A DNA stretch of 64,000 nucleotides from Ignavibacteria bacterium (GCA_016873845.1 VGVX01000001.1:62001-126000), one strand, 5' to 3'. Positions 42,974 through 52,274 are shown, counted from the first letter of the stretch. Notes: a model not told the origin generated them from the letters alone. Program-made: numbers and translations.

Positions 42974-44458
42974 CTAAACTTCATGTTCGTTTTTTTTGAA
43001 ATTCTCGTCAACTGGAATTGGGTAATCACCATTGAAACAAGCTGTGCAATAATATTCAGGTGATTGCTCCGGCACCGAGTTCAACATTCCTTGAAATGAT
43101 AAATATTGAAGTGTGTTGACTTCGATTTCTTCTTTAATTAAAGTAATGTCACCATTAAATTGATTTGCAACGAGTTCCTCCCGACTAGGAAAGTCCATTC
43201 CGTAATGACATGGATACAAGATCGGAGGTGAAGAAATCCTTAAATGAATTTTTTCAGGTCCTGCTTCTCGAAGCAATTTAACTAACATCTTTGAGGTCGT
43301 TCCTCTCACAATTGAATCGTCTACTACAACAACTTCTTGATTTTGCAGTACACCTTTAACTGTATTGAATTTAATTCTTGTTGCCAACTCTCGCTTATCT
43401 TGACCAGGCTGAATGAATGTCCTCCCTACATAATGACTTCTAATCAATCCTATCTCTAGTTTTGAATCAATTCCCTGTTTCCGTAACTGAGATTGATAAC
43501 CTATTGCAATCGTATTTGATGAATCTGGCACACTTATTACGGATACTTTTTCATCTTTTGCCACTACAGGACTTTCAAGGGCTAAATTCTTCCCAAGTTT
43601 TCTTCGGACTTTATCAACATTTTCACCAAAGATTGCACTATCTGGTCGCGAGAAATAAATAAATTCAAAAATACATTTCTTCGGAAGATCAGAAATTTCA
43701 TCAAGCCAAAAGCTTTCCACTTGTCTTGATTTAACTGAGTCATGATTTATAACTAGAATTTCGCCAGGTTGCACATCTCGGATGGATTTGGCTCCAATCA
43801 AATCGAATGCACAAGTTTCTGAAGCTACTACATAGGAGTTGTCAAGCTCACCTAAAACTAATGGCCGAATGCCGTATCCATCTCTTGCAGCAATCAAAGC
43901 ATTATCAGTCAGAATGACCAAAGAGAAAGCACCTTTAATTTTATCAAGAGCATCTTTAATCTGAGCAATCTGCGTTTCTTTCTGGCTTCTCGAGATAAGA
44001 TGAAGAATTACTTCAGTATCACTTGATGATCTAAAGATTGAGCCGCTGTCTTCTAATTCTTTTCTCAATGATTTGGCATTTGTGAGGTTACCATTATGTG
44101 AAACTGCTAAATTCCCGAGTTTGTATTTAACATTGAATGGCTGAATATTTTCAAGGTAATCAGAACCTGTGGTAGAATAACGATTATGTCCAATCGACGA
44201 GTTTCCAACTAAATTCGATTTGAAAATTTTTTCATCATGAAAAACTTCTGAGACTAATCCTCTCCCATTAATCGAGTGAAATACTTTACGTGAATCAGAA
44301 AGACTTTCGCACGATGTGATACCACAAGCTTCTTGACCTCGGTGCTGAAGTGCTAGCAATCCGTAGTAAGTCAGTGTTGCAGAAAGTTGGGTGCCAAAAA
44401 CACCAAAAATTCCGCAGTTACTTTTTGGTTTATCAAGATCTAAATCACTATAATGCAT
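42974..44458 (-). CDS. purF: Amidophosphoribosyltransferase (Fe-S, propeptide type)
   Basis: First step of purine synthesis, 494 aa. The Ntn nucleophile is C15 after a 14-residue propeptide (SNCGIFGVFG). The phosphoribosyl site is VVVVDDSIVRGTTSK. Cluster cysteines of the Bacillus type are present: CIFEFIYFSRPDS, SSPPILYPCHYG and the YYCTACF pair. So this is the [4Fe-4S] form, not the E. coli cluster-free form. It starts 30 nt after the tRNA-Pro gene. Confidence 0.95.
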   Translation of the reverse strand: MHYSDLDLDKPKSNCGIFGVFGTQLSATLTYYGLLALQHRGQEACGITSCESLSDSRKVFHSINGRGLVSEVFHDEKIFKSNLVGNSSIGHNRYSTTGSDYLENIQPFNVKYKLGNLAVSHNGNLTNAKSLRKELEDSGSIFRSSSDTEVILHLISRSQKETQIAQIKDALDKIKGAFSLVILTDNALIAARDGYGIRPLVLGELDNSYVVASETCAFDLIGAKSIRDVQPGEILVINHDSVKSRQVESFWLDEISDLPKKCIFEFIYFSRPDSAIFGENVDKVRRKLGKNLALESPVVAKDEKVSVISVPDSSNTIAIGYQSQLRKQGIDSKLEIGLIRSHYVGRTFIQPGQDKRELATRIKFNTVKGVLQNQEVVVVDDSIVRGTTSKMLVKLLREAGPEKIHLRISSPPILYPCHYGMDFPSREELVANQFNGDITLIKEEIEVNTLQYLSFQGMLNSVPEQSPEYYCTACFNGDYPIPVDENFKKNEHEV

Positions 44459-44488
44459 TCTGGAAAAAATTGGTTAGATTGATCGTAG

Positions 44489-44563
44489 TCGGAACGGCGG
44501 GATTTGAACCCGCGACCCCCACTACCCCAAAGTGGTGCGCTAGCCGGGCTGCGCCACGTTCCG
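44489..44563 (-). tRNA. tRNA-Pro (anticodon GGG)
   Basis: 75 nt folding into a full cloverleaf: acceptor CGGAACG/CGTTCCG, D-stem GCGC/GCGC, anticodon stem CCACT/AGTGG with loop TTGGGGT (anticodon GGG, G37), T-stem GCGGG/CCCGC with TTCAAAT loop, discriminator A. The CCA end is not encoded. The first base abuts the stop codon of the regulator gene upstream, and purF follows 30 nt later. Confidence 0.96.
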
Positions 44564-44956
44564 CTATAATTTTATATAGATATCTTGAAGTAATTCCTTT
44601 ACGTCTCTTAAATCATTAATGATATTTGAATCAGTAATTTTATTGACTGTCTCTTCACCTGAAATGCCTGCTTCGACCTGATCTTCGAGCAATCTCTCAC
44701 CCTCTTCTGGATTGTAGGTTGTCAATATTTGTTTTGCACCATCAATTGTATATTTTTCATCTCGGAGAAGCTTTTTAACAAAAAGTATAAGTTGAATATC
44801 TCTGTTTGTATAAATGCGGTTACCGGCGCGATTCTTCTGAGGTTTAAGTTGTTCGAATTCGTTTTCCCAGTACCTTAATACATACTGTTCTAAACCGGTT
44901 ATTTTACTTACTTCGCTAATTGAATAATATAACTTCTTGATTGATAAGTCTTTCAT
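44564..44956 (-). CDS. MerR family transcriptional regulator
   Basis: 130 aa. The N-terminal winged helix has YYSISEVSKITGLEQYVLRY and NRAGNRIYTNRDIQ, and a helical linker follows. There is no recognisable effector domain; the C-terminal 45 residues are acidic and helical. It may be the HspR/MlrA-like single-domain type seen near purF/pgsA/ftsY in this group. Its TAG directly touches tRNA-Pro, so the mRNA 3' end would be made by RNase P cleavage. Confidence 0.85.
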   Translation of the reverse strand: MKDLSIKKLYYSISEVSKITGLEQYVLRYWENEFEQLKPQKNRAGNRIYTNRDIQLILFVKKLLRDEKYTIDGAKQILTTYNPEEGERLLEDQVEAGISGEETVNKITDSNIINDLRDVKELLQDIYIKL

Positions 44957-44978
44957 AGACTTCCTTAAAAAATCACAT

Positions 44979-45008
44979 CAAATATACAAAATAAAATTCC
45001 ATTATCAA
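44979..45008 (-). promoter_or_regulatory. Promoter of the merR-tRNA-purF-pgsA-ftsY unit (TTG-N19-TATATTTG)
   Basis: On the minus strand TTG (45006-45008) is followed after 19 nt by TATATTTG (44979-44986), the same octamer as before nuoA. It lies about 22 nt upstream of the regulator's ATG, with an AAGGAAG site between. Confidence 0.6.
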
Positions 45009-45151
45009 ATGTACTGTAATTATGATCTCACATTGGTTATCAATAGATTCTAACGTGATATATACACAGTATTAAACTAAACAAGTATTGATTTTAGTAA
45101 TGGGAGCATTTGTTATGCTGTTTCATCGGTTTTCACAATTGAAAACTCGAT
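45009..45151. other. Intergenic stretch with weak hairpins
   Basis: Two small inverted repeats are visible: GTTTTCA/TGAAAAC (45129-45146, 4-nt loop) and AGCAT/ATGCT (45105-45119). Neither is followed by a T run on the minus strand, so a terminator for the unknown pair upstream is only possible. No gene is seen. Confidence 0.3.
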
Positions 45152-45415
45152 TCAATTTTCTTCAATCATTTCACGGATTTTTGGATTAACGTAAATATCC
45201 TCTATACCGATTTCCTTTAGAGCCAGGGCGAGAACATTTGCTTTTCTTTTTTGTGATGCACTTTTATTGATCACAATTACCTTTTCGGTTTTTAAAACAC
45301 AATATCCTCCATTAAAATCCCCCTTTTCGAATCGAATCCTAATACCCTGCGTATCAGCAACAGCTCTTAATTCTTGAATTAGAGCTTCATATTCTTTTTC
45401 TTTGGCTCTTATCAT
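45152..45415 (-). CDS. Small protein of unknown function (GGY-x-V-L type)
   Basis: 87 aa with EYEALIQELRAVADTQGIRI, then FEKGDFNGGYCVLKTEKVIV and a C-terminal helix ending KIREMIEEN. I recall similar small proteins in Bacteroidota and Chlorobi genomes with no assigned role. It is soluble, with one isolated cysteine. It overlaps its upstream neighbour by four bases (ATGA), so the pair is co-translated. Confidence 0.65.
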   Translation of the reverse strand: MIRAKEKEYEALIQELRAVADTQGIRIRFEKGDFNGGYCVLKTEKVIVINKSASQKRKANVLALALKEIGIEDIYVNPKIREMIEEN

Positions 45416-45927
45416 TGCGGACGTTTAAGGGGTTGAAAAATAGCTAACCAAATTGTAGTAAAATATGCAAAGAATGAAATTGCAGGAAGTCCGCTTAATG
45501 CTCCGACACGTTGAATCAATAAACTCATCCCTTGATTCAAATCAAAACCTTGCTTGTGCACCAATAAAACAAATTGAAAGTCTATATTCATTAAGAAAAT
45601 TTCTACCGGTAAAAAAATACCAAAAATAACTGTACACATAAAAAACCAGCCATTCTCCTTAAAACTGATCTTTGAATCGATAATCAACATTATATAAAAA
45701 ATTATAAACAAAATGTATGCAGCAAGTATATAAACTGTTACTCCACCAATTATCAAAAGAGTTTGGGCAATTGATTCATAGGTTAATTCTGACCTAACGA
45801 TTAATGAGAACGGCTCAAATAAGCGATATGCGATTATTCCTTTGTAAATTGTACCGCCAAGCCAGAAAAATCCTGACATTATCAATGCGAAGAAAAAAAA
45901 TTTTGTCCTAAGTTTCTTTATCTCCAT
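45412..45927 (-). CDS. Four-helix integral membrane protein, unknown
   Basis: 171 aa with four hydrophobic segments (about residues 10-32, 55-83, 92-118 and 143-164) and a short basic N-terminus (MEIKKLRTK). No catalytic motif is visible. It is coupled to the 87-aa soluble protein. The 236-nt region upstream (45928-46163) holds no gene and is about 75% A+T. Confidence 0.65.
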   Translation of the reverse strand: MEIKKLRTKFFFFALIMSGFFWLGGTIYKGIIAYRLFEPFSLIVRSELTYESIAQTLLIIGGVTVYILAAYILFIIFYIMLIIDSKISFKENGWFFMCTVIFGIFLPVEIFLMNIDFQFVLLVHKQGFDLNQGMSLLIQRVGALSGLPAISFFAYFTTIWLAIFQPLKRPQ

Positions 45928-46163
45928 GATAATACAACTTAATACATGAATAAAAATTTATCAAGAACAAATAATCAAATGTTTATCCTAATATTGGGCA
46001 ATCTAAAAAGTGTTTTACAAAAAATAATCCAAAAAAAAATTAAATTATTCGGATAACTTTCAGTTAAATAGTTCTTTATAGCTTTTATGTCATTTACTTT
46101 TTATAATAAGTGAATATATTTTTCAATCAAAAAAAATCTCTACTCCGAAAAATACTATGCAAA
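45928..46163. other. AT-rich intergenic region between nadB and the unknown pair
   Basis: 236 nt with no credible open frame and several A and T runs. An AATAAT...ATTATT imperfect repeat around 46021-46050 could end the nadB transcript but is weak. No exact TAnnTTTG promoter was found for the 45927 gene. Confidence 0.3.
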
Positions 46164-47795
46164 TCAAATATTTAAATTCTGAGTGTAAGTTGGTTTAAGC
46201 CAATTCTGATCATCTTTGTTCGGAAAATCGATCGTGTAATGCAAACCACGTGATTCTTTACGTGTAAGCGCAGATTTCGCAATAAGATATGCTGTATCAA
46301 TTAAATTCCTTAATTCTAGAATTTCTTCAGACAAAGTCGAAATGTTGTACATGTTTTTTGTCTCTTCATAAATTATGTGGCATCTTCGAAGTGCCCGATT
46401 TAATCGCTCGGTTGAACGAACGATTCCGACATATTCCCATAAAATTTCTCGTATCTCTCTCCTGCTTTGAGAGATAAGAACCTTTTCCTCAGTCGATGAC
46501 TCTGCTGTATCCACCCATTCGGGAATTTCAGCGGGAATTTTGGAAAGAGATTTTTGAATTATTTCCTTACACCCAAGTGCCGAGTTTTTTGAAAACACAA
46601 GTGCTTCGAGTAGCGAATTACTGGCAAGCCGATTTGCTCCATGCACACCAGTCATTGAAACTTCACCTGAAGCAAATAAATTTTCTATTGAAGTATGTCC
46701 ATTTAAATCAGTCACTACCCCACCGCACGCATAATGTGCTGCTGGAATTACTGGAATGTAATCCTTTGTTATATCAATATTTTTTTCCAAACATTTAAAG
46801 TAAATATGAGGGAAATGATTTATGATTTCGTCTTTAGATTTGAAATTCAAATCGAGATAAACGAAATTGTCACCACTCTTTTTTAGCTCTTTATCGATGG
46901 CTCTCGCAACGATATCTCGTGGAGCAAGTTCTTTTCGATTATCATAATTGTTCATAAATTCTTCACCAGATTTTAACCTGAGCTTAGCACCGAATCCGCG
47001 GACAGCTTCACTTATTAAAAAACAGGGTTTCGTGCTCCGATTGTCAAAACCTTGTTCGTACAATGCTGTCGGATGAAACTGAATAAACTCCATATTTGCC
47101 ATTAATGCACCTGCACGAAATGCCATTGCAAAACCGTCACCGGTTGCGATTGCAGGATTTGTTGTATGCAAATATGCTTGTCCTAAACCTCCAGTTGAGA
47201 GCAAAGTGCATTTTGCGACAAATGTATGGACAGCAGAATTTTCAACATCATAAACATAAGCACCCCAGCAATGACGCTTGCTAGACAATGTTCGGTAAGG
47301 ACTTAGAAGATTATGTTCAGTAATCAAATCAATTGCAATATGATTTTCAAAAAGCCGAATATTTTTAATTTCAGAAATATGTCTAAGTAAGGCTTGTTCA
47401 ACTTCCCGCCCAGTGAGGTCTTTTGCATGTGCGATTCTGCTGATTGAATGTCCTCCTTCTTTTGCAAGGTGAAGATTTCCGTTCGATGTTCTTGAAAATT
47501 GTGTACCGAAATCAATTAACTTTTGAATTTCAGATGGGCCTTCTTTTACGATCAATTCAACTGCTTCTCGATTGCAGATTCCATCTCCAGCACTTAGAGT
47601 ATCTTCAATGTGTAATTCCGCCCTGTCTTCTTTTGAAAGAACTGAAGCAATCCCACCTTGAGCATAGTTGGTATTAGATTCCGCTCTGTCTTTTTTGGTA
47701 ACTATACAAACTTCAGCAAATTTGGACGCTTCTATTGCGAATCTTAAACCGGCAATACCACTTCCGATAACGAGTATATCAGTTTCAAATTTCAT
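46164..47795 (-). CDS. nadB: L-aspartate oxidase
   Basis: First step of NAD synthesis, 543 aa. FAD-binding VIGSGIAGLRFAIEA at the N-terminus, TNYAQGGIASVL, HAKDLTGREVEQAL and the substrate loop VSMTGVHGANRLASNSLLEA with the catalytic arginine. nadA and nadC are not in the window. It is separated by one base from the DedA-type gene upstream. Confidence 0.95.
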   Translation of the reverse strand: MKFETDILVIGSGIAGLRFAIEASKFAEVCIVTKKDRAESNTNYAQGGIASVLSKEDRAELHIEDTLSAGDGICNREAVELIVKEGPSEIQKLIDFGTQFSRTSNGNLHLAKEGGHSISRIAHAKDLTGREVEQALLRHISEIKNIRLFENHIAIDLITEHNLLSPYRTLSSKRHCWGAYVYDVENSAVHTFVAKCTLLSTGGLGQAYLHTTNPAIATGDGFAMAFRAGALMANMEFIQFHPTALYEQGFDNRSTKPCFLISEAVRGFGAKLRLKSGEEFMNNYDNRKELAPRDIVARAIDKELKKSGDNFVYLDLNFKSKDEIINHFPHIYFKCLEKNIDITKDYIPVIPAAHYACGGVVTDLNGHTSIENLFASGEVSMTGVHGANRLASNSLLEALVFSKNSALGCKEIIQKSLSKIPAEIPEWVDTAESSTEEKVLISQSRREIREILWEYVGIVRSTERLNRALRRCHIIYEETKNMYNISTLSEEILELRNLIDTAYLIAKSALTRKESRGLHYTIDFPNKDDQNWLKPTYTQNLNI

Positions 47796-47796
47796 T

Positions 47797-48423
47797 CTAC
47801 AATAAATATTTTAATACGAAAAAACTTCCGATAAGTAAAACAAAAAATACAAGGGCTAGTTTATCAAAATATTTTTCAATATAAATTTTTATTTTTGGCC
47901 CAATCCAAAAAATTAAACCTGCAACTAAAAAGAACCGTCCAGCACGTCCTACTAGCGAGGCAAAAGTTAATGTCCACAAATCGATAGTTAAATTAAAACC
48001 TGCAAGAATCGTAAACACTTTATAAGGAATCGGCGTAAATCCAGCTGTAACAATTGCAAGGAATCCGTTTTCCTGATATTTACTTAACACGTAATTTATC
48101 TCATTTTCAACACCATAGAATTTAATTATTCCAATCCCAATTGTATCATAAAAAACATAACCAATTAAATAACCTAAATAAGCACCCAATACTGAACCAA
48201 TCGTACAGTAAAAAGCATATATAAAGCTCCGTGATGGTTTGCTCAAAGCTAACACAATTAACAATGCATCTGGTGGAATAGGAAAAAACGATGATTCAAT
48301 AAATGCGAAGAAAAATAACGCTGCCGTTGCATAAGGTTTTTCCGCAAAACTTTCTACCCAGGCTTTTAAATCGTAAAGTTTTGTTTTTAAGTACGTGTAT
48401 ACGTTTGATGACTTTATTTCCAT
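47797..48423 (-). CDS. DedA/YqaA family membrane protein
   Basis: 208 aa with about five helices. The SNARE-associated/VTT core is seen in ALFFFAFIESSFFPIPPDAL, GSVLGAYLGYLIGY and FTPIPYKVFTILAGF with G-R near GRAGRFFLVAG. These proteins affect membrane lipid distribution. The YqaA subgroup is suggested by length. Its 126-nt upstream region holds no clear promoter match. Confidence 0.85.
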   Translation of the reverse strand: MEIKSSNVYTYLKTKLYDLKAWVESFAEKPYATAALFFFAFIESSFFPIPPDALLIVLALSKPSRSFIYAFYCTIGSVLGAYLGYLIGYVFYDTIGIGIIKFYGVENEINYVLSKYQENGFLAIVTAGFTPIPYKVFTILAGFNLTIDLWTLTFASLVGRAGRFFLVAGLIFWIGPKIKIYIEKYFDKLALVFFVLLIGSFFVLKYLL

Positions 48424-48549
48424 ACTATTTACAATTTTCCTTTCAAGAACATGAGTTAGTAGTTATCTAGCTTAACGCAACTCCTATCAGCAATTACCTC
48501 GCCGAAATTAGGAACATAATACAATTTAATTTTTTTTATAACTTCAGAA

Positions 48550-49563
48550 TTATCCTATCTGGGGATTTAGGTAATTGGGGATCTGAATGTTTTTCATAGT
48601 TAATAATCCGAATTCTGCATGCAGTAAGCTTGGTATACAATTTACGAGCATAGCGACCGTTGCAGTATCACCAAAGACTCCGTTCTCGACAATAACATTT
48701 AACTTTGGAGTTCCGTCTACAATGATTTTATCGAAAGATTTATACAGATCAACTCTCATCTGAAGATCGAGACTGATTAATTTTTGTTTTCCATAAAACC
48801 CTTGAACAACATGATTCATTCCACACACTTTCCCTTTGTCTATTCGGAAGTATTTTGTTGTGAAGTTTTTTGAAGCGAGTATTGGAGTAATTTTCTCCTT
48901 ATAAGAAGAAATATTCATTCGCAATCCGTCAGCAATCAATTGGGCAGATTCAAGTAAACCGACATGACCAAGCTTCTTTACTTTTACCATCTGATTAAAC
49001 TCAGATTTTGTTTTTCCAAGTCCCATTTTCGCTTGTAATGGTTTACGTCTTTTATTCAAATCAACAACCCGCTCTGCTTTAATAGTTTTTACATTTGAAC
49101 ACACGCTCGTAAAAAACAATGGTGCAATATCCATTATGAATCCCGGATTTACCCCTGTTCCAAGTATATGGACAAATTTTTCTTTCGCCTTTTTATCTAT
49201 GTCTTCAGCTAATGCTGGATTCGAGATAAATGGATACAGCAATTCCTCACAGCTTGATATTATACTGACTTTATTCTCAATACATGTGAATAAATCTTCC
49301 TTTACTGATTCAAGTCTGCTGCCAGAAGTCAAGATTGCAACTTCAGGATGAAACTTGTGTAAGGCAGAGCTAAGATTCTCAACAATTGGAATATTCAATT
49401 TCTTCTTTGCTCCAATAAACTTTCCTAAATCTTTGCCAAACTTCTTTGAATCGATATCAACAACAGCTAATAGATTTAAAGATTTTTTTTGAAGGACCAA
49501 TTTACAGGTTTCAACTCCTATTGGTCCCAACCCTACGAGTATGATTTTTATTCTATTCGGCAT
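48550..49563 (-). CDS. 2,4-diaminopentanoate dehydrogenase-like / dihydrodipicolinate reductase-like enzyme
   Basis: 337 aa. The N-terminal Rossmann GLGPIGVETCKLVLQ binds NAD(P); ILGTGVNPGFIMDIAPLFF and MGLGKTKSEFN follow in the C-terminal domain, matching the 2,4-diaminopentanoate dehydrogenase (Ord) group used in ornithine fermentation. No other ornithine-degradation gene is in the window, so the true substrate is uncertain. It lies two bases from the membrane protein upstream. Confidence 0.7.
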   Translation of the reverse strand: MPNRIKIILVGLGPIGVETCKLVLQKKSLNLLAVVDIDSKKFGKDLGKFIGAKKKLNIPIVENLSSALHKFHPEVAILTSGSRLESVKEDLFTCIENKVSIISSCEELLYPFISNPALAEDIDKKAKEKFVHILGTGVNPGFIMDIAPLFFTSVCSNVKTIKAERVVDLNKRRKPLQAKMGLGKTKSEFNQMVKVKKLGHVGLLESAQLIADGLRMNISSYKEKITPILASKNFTTKYFRIDKGKVCGMNHVVQGFYGKQKLISLDLQMRVDLYKSFDKIIVDGTPKLNVIVENGVFGDTATVAMLVNCIPSLLHAEFGLLTMKNIQIPNYLNPQIG

Positions 49564-49564
49564 A

Positions 49565-50281
49565 CTAAACCACCATAATTAATGAAAAAAAATGTTTTGA
49601 TAAGAAAAATAAAATTGGAATTATTAAAATGGCAGATAAAGTGACGATTACGGACATTCGAATTGATTGTAAATAAATTTTAAATCCGATGAAGGAAAAT
49701 ATTAGAAAAAGAGCTAACACCAAAATCTCAAGCCCTGCAATGATGTAAGCCGGAATTGGCTTAATATCAAATGGCGATGGATTGCCGGAAAATAAAAAAG
49801 GCCCGAATAATACCAACTCTATAGTCAGTAAAACAAAAATGCTCAAAGAAAATATAGATGAGGCATATACAATCACTGATAGATAATTTTTTCTAAACAA
49901 ATTTTGCAAAAATAATTTGTTAATCACTGTTCTTATGAATTCTAAATATATAAACATAATGATGCACAAAATAACCATTAAAGCAAGCAGAGCTCCCCAG
50001 AACAAACTAAACGAGATCTCTAAATCATAAATTGAACCTAAAACAAAAAGAAGTGATGCAAATTTTAAATTCAATAAAATAAAAAGAGGTATTAAAAAAT
50101 TCTTATTATTTGCATAGAGAATTTGTTTAAATGCGTTCTCAGTATCAAATAACATTTGATAAAGCACTGACCAAAAATCAATGTTAGAAACTTTAGCACG
50201 TAAAACATTTGAGCAGCTTGAGCATTTGTATGCTTCAAAATAATTTTCTGAACTGCAAGATTTACAAATAACTTTATTCAA
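49565..50281 (-). CDS. Zinc-ribbon, Yip1-like integral membrane protein
   Basis: 238 aa. The N-terminus has a Cys4 ribbon (ICKSCSSENYFEAYKCSSC) followed by five or six hydrophobic segments. The layout resembles zinc-ribbon/Yip1 proteins of unknown role. It follows the BCCP gene by six bases and precedes the dehydrogenase by one base, so all are probably in one transcript. Confidence 0.65.
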   Translation of the reverse strand: MNKVICKSCSSENYFEAYKCSSCSNVLRAKVSNIDFWSVLYQMLFDTENAFKQILYANNKNFLIPLFILLNLKFASLLFVLGSIYDLEISFSLFWGALLALMVILCIIMFIYLEFIRTVINKLFLQNLFRKNYLSVIVYASSIFSLSIFVLLTIELVLFGPFLFSGNPSPFDIKPIPAYIIAGLEILVLALFLIFSFIGFKIYLQSIRMSVIVTLSAILIIPILFFLSKHFFSLIMVV

Positions 50282-50287
50282 AAAATT

Positions 50288-50764
50288 TCACTCCCCTTCA
50301 ATTGTGATTAATGGTGCATTTTTGTTAATTGTAGCACCAAGCTCAACATTTATCTGCTTCACAACCCCATCAATGGGTGATTTTAGCTCGTTTTCCATCT
50401 TCATTGCTTCTAGAATTAGTAGGCTTTCGCCAACTTGAATTTCCTGTCCGACCACAACTTTCAGTTTTGATATTAATCCGGGCATCGGAGCCTTGATAAT
50501 TGCGTTCTTCTGATTTAAGTGATCTTCGCTCATCTTTTCGAAAACTTCACCGTAATAATTATGAATTTCGAATGGTAAAATATTCCCATTGAAATATGCA
50601 CGTGATGAACCATTTACAATCGGTTCAACATTGATTTCGTAAATATGATCTCCATCGGAAACTTGATACAAATTTTCTGATAGAGGTATGATTTCCAGAG
50701 CATTATTATTTTTCTCCTCTATTACAGAGTGTTCATAATTCGGATATGTTATTTTGTATTTCAA
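50288..50764 (-). CDS. Biotin carboxyl carrier subunit (BCCP-type)
   Basis: 158 aa. The C-terminal 70 residues are a biotinyl domain with the biotinylated lysine in LLILEAMKMENELKSP and GLISKLKVVVGQ. The first 80 residues look like the BT linker domain of long-chain acyl-CoA carboxylase alpha subunits, now separate from the carboxylase. ATGA overlap with the biotin carboxylase shows they act as one alpha chain. No carboxyltransferase is adjacent. Confidence 0.88.
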   Translation of the reverse strand: MKYKITYPNYEHSVIEEKNNNALEIIPLSENLYQVSDGDHIYEINVEPIVNGSSRAYFNGNILPFEIHNYYGEVFEKMSEDHLNQKNAIIKAPMPGLISKLKVVVGQEIQVGESLLILEAMKMENELKSPIDGVVKQINVELGATINKNAPLITIEGE

Positions 50765-52260
50765 TCCTCAAACCTTCGTTTTATCCAATTCGATTTTACT
50801 GTAAAAGAATTGGAGGTATTCTTTTGAGCAGAATTACGTTTAGAATTACAATAACTTATCGTCTTCGAGACAAGGTCTAAAATCTTCTCATCACCTTTAA
50901 TCCAATGACCGTTTCCATTTTCCTGAAATTTATTCGAGAGGTACTGTGTGTCAAATTTATTCTCAATAAACTCTGGCTCATTTAAAATCCATAAACATAG
51001 AGGAATGTTAGTCACTAAACCTACAATTTGTATCTCACGCAGCACTCTTTCCATTCTTGCGATTGCTTCATTTCTATTAATCCCCCACGTCACTACTTTT
51101 GCTAAAATGGGATCATAATATATTGGAACCTCGCTTCCCATGTCGATCCCGCTGTCAATCCGCACTCCGAATCCACCCGATACCCGGTAGTGAGAAATTT
51201 TTCCAAACGAGGGCATAAAGTTATTAAAAGGATCCTCAGCATAAATACGAACTTCAATACTTGATCCATTGATTTTTAATTGGTCTTGAGTAAAAGAAAG
51301 TTTTTCACCAGCAGCTATCTTAATTTGTTCACGTACGATATCGATACCTGTTATGAATTCGGTAACTGGATGTTCAACTTGAACTCGCGTGTTCATCTCT
51401 AAGAAATAAAAATTCTTATCGCTATCAACTAAAAATTCTATCGTTCCTGCATTTGTATAATTACAAGCTTTTGCAGCTTGTATTGCAGACAATGTAATTT
51501 TTTTTCTAAGTTCATCATCAACAGTTGGTGATGGGGCTTCTTCAATAATTTTCTGATGCCTCCTTTGGATGGAGCATTCCCTTTCAAACAAATGGACATA
51601 ATTTCCAAAATGATCCGCAATTATCTGAATTTCAATGTGTTTTGGATTCGTCAGATATTTTTCTACATATACATTTTTATCTTTGAATGATTTTTCTGCT
51701 TCGCTCTGAGCCATCTCAAAACTTGAGTATAGTTCTGACTCATCATGCACTACTCTCATCCCTTTACCACCACCGCCAGAAGTTGCTTTGAGTAGAATCG
51801 GATAACCAATTGAATTAACAATAGATTTTAATTCATCCTTAGATTGAATTGGATCCTTAGTTCCGGGAACAACTGGAACATTGTGCTTTATCATCAAATC
51901 TCTTGCAGATGCTTTATTTCCCATTAGTCGTACTGAATCAGCTGAAGGACCTATAAAAACTAAATCTCGATCACAAACGTATTTAATAAAGTCAGGATTT
52001 TCTGATAGAAATCCATATCCGGGATGAATCGCCTCGCAATTGGAGATCTTAGCGGCATCAACTATTTGCTCAAAGTTTAAATACGAATCTTTAGATTGAC
52101 TTGCTCCAATATGAATTGCCTCTCCTGCAAGTCGAACATGCAAAGAGTTTTTATCAGCGTCTGAATAAACCGCAACTGGTTGAATACCAAGATCTTTACA
52201 AGCTCGAATGATGCGTATTGCGATCTCGCCCCTATTTGCAATTAAGATCTTTTTGAACAT
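50761..52260 (-). CDS. accC: Biotin carboxylase subunit of an acyl-CoA carboxylase
   Basis: 499 aa, about 50 longer than simple AccC. ATP-grasp signatures SGGGGKGMRVVHD and YFLEMNTRVQVEHPVTEF, with ECSIQRRHQKIIEE. The C-terminal tail (residues 450-499) is extra and could pair with the BT domain of the neighbour. Together with the BCCP this is a split propionyl- or methylcrotonyl-CoA-carboxylase-like alpha chain; acetyl-CoA carboxylase is also possible. A TATTTTTG box lies only six bases before the ATG. Confidence 0.9.
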   Translation of the reverse strand: MFKKILIANRGEIAIRIIRACKDLGIQPVAVYSDADKNSLHVRLAGEAIHIGASQSKDSYLNFEQIVDAAKISNCEAIHPGYGFLSENPDFIKYVCDRDLVFIGPSADSVRLMGNKASARDLMIKHNVPVVPGTKDPIQSKDELKSIVNSIGYPILLKATSGGGGKGMRVVHDESELYSSFEMAQSEAEKSFKDKNVYVEKYLTNPKHIEIQIIADHFGNYVHLFERECSIQRRHQKIIEEAPSPTVDDELRKKITLSAIQAAKACNYTNAGTIEFLVDSDKNFYFLEMNTRVQVEHPVTEFITGIDIVREQIKIAAGEKLSFTQDQLKINGSSIEVRIYAEDPFNNFMPSFGKISHYRVSGGFGVRIDSGIDMGSEVPIYYDPILAKVVTWGINRNEAIARMERVLREIQIVGLVTNIPLCLWILNEPEFIENKFDTQYLSNKFQENGNGHWIKGDEKILDLVSKTISYCNSKRNSAQKNTSNSFTVKSNWIKRRFED

Positions 52261-52266
52261 ACACTA

Positions 52267-52274
52267 CAAAAATA
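52267..52274 (-). promoter_or_regulatory. Candidate -7 box directly before accC
   Basis: The minus strand reads TATTTTTG, an exact TAnnTTTG match, ending six bases before the accC start, which would give an almost leaderless mRNA. No TTG at the -33 distance is seen. Confidence 0.4.
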
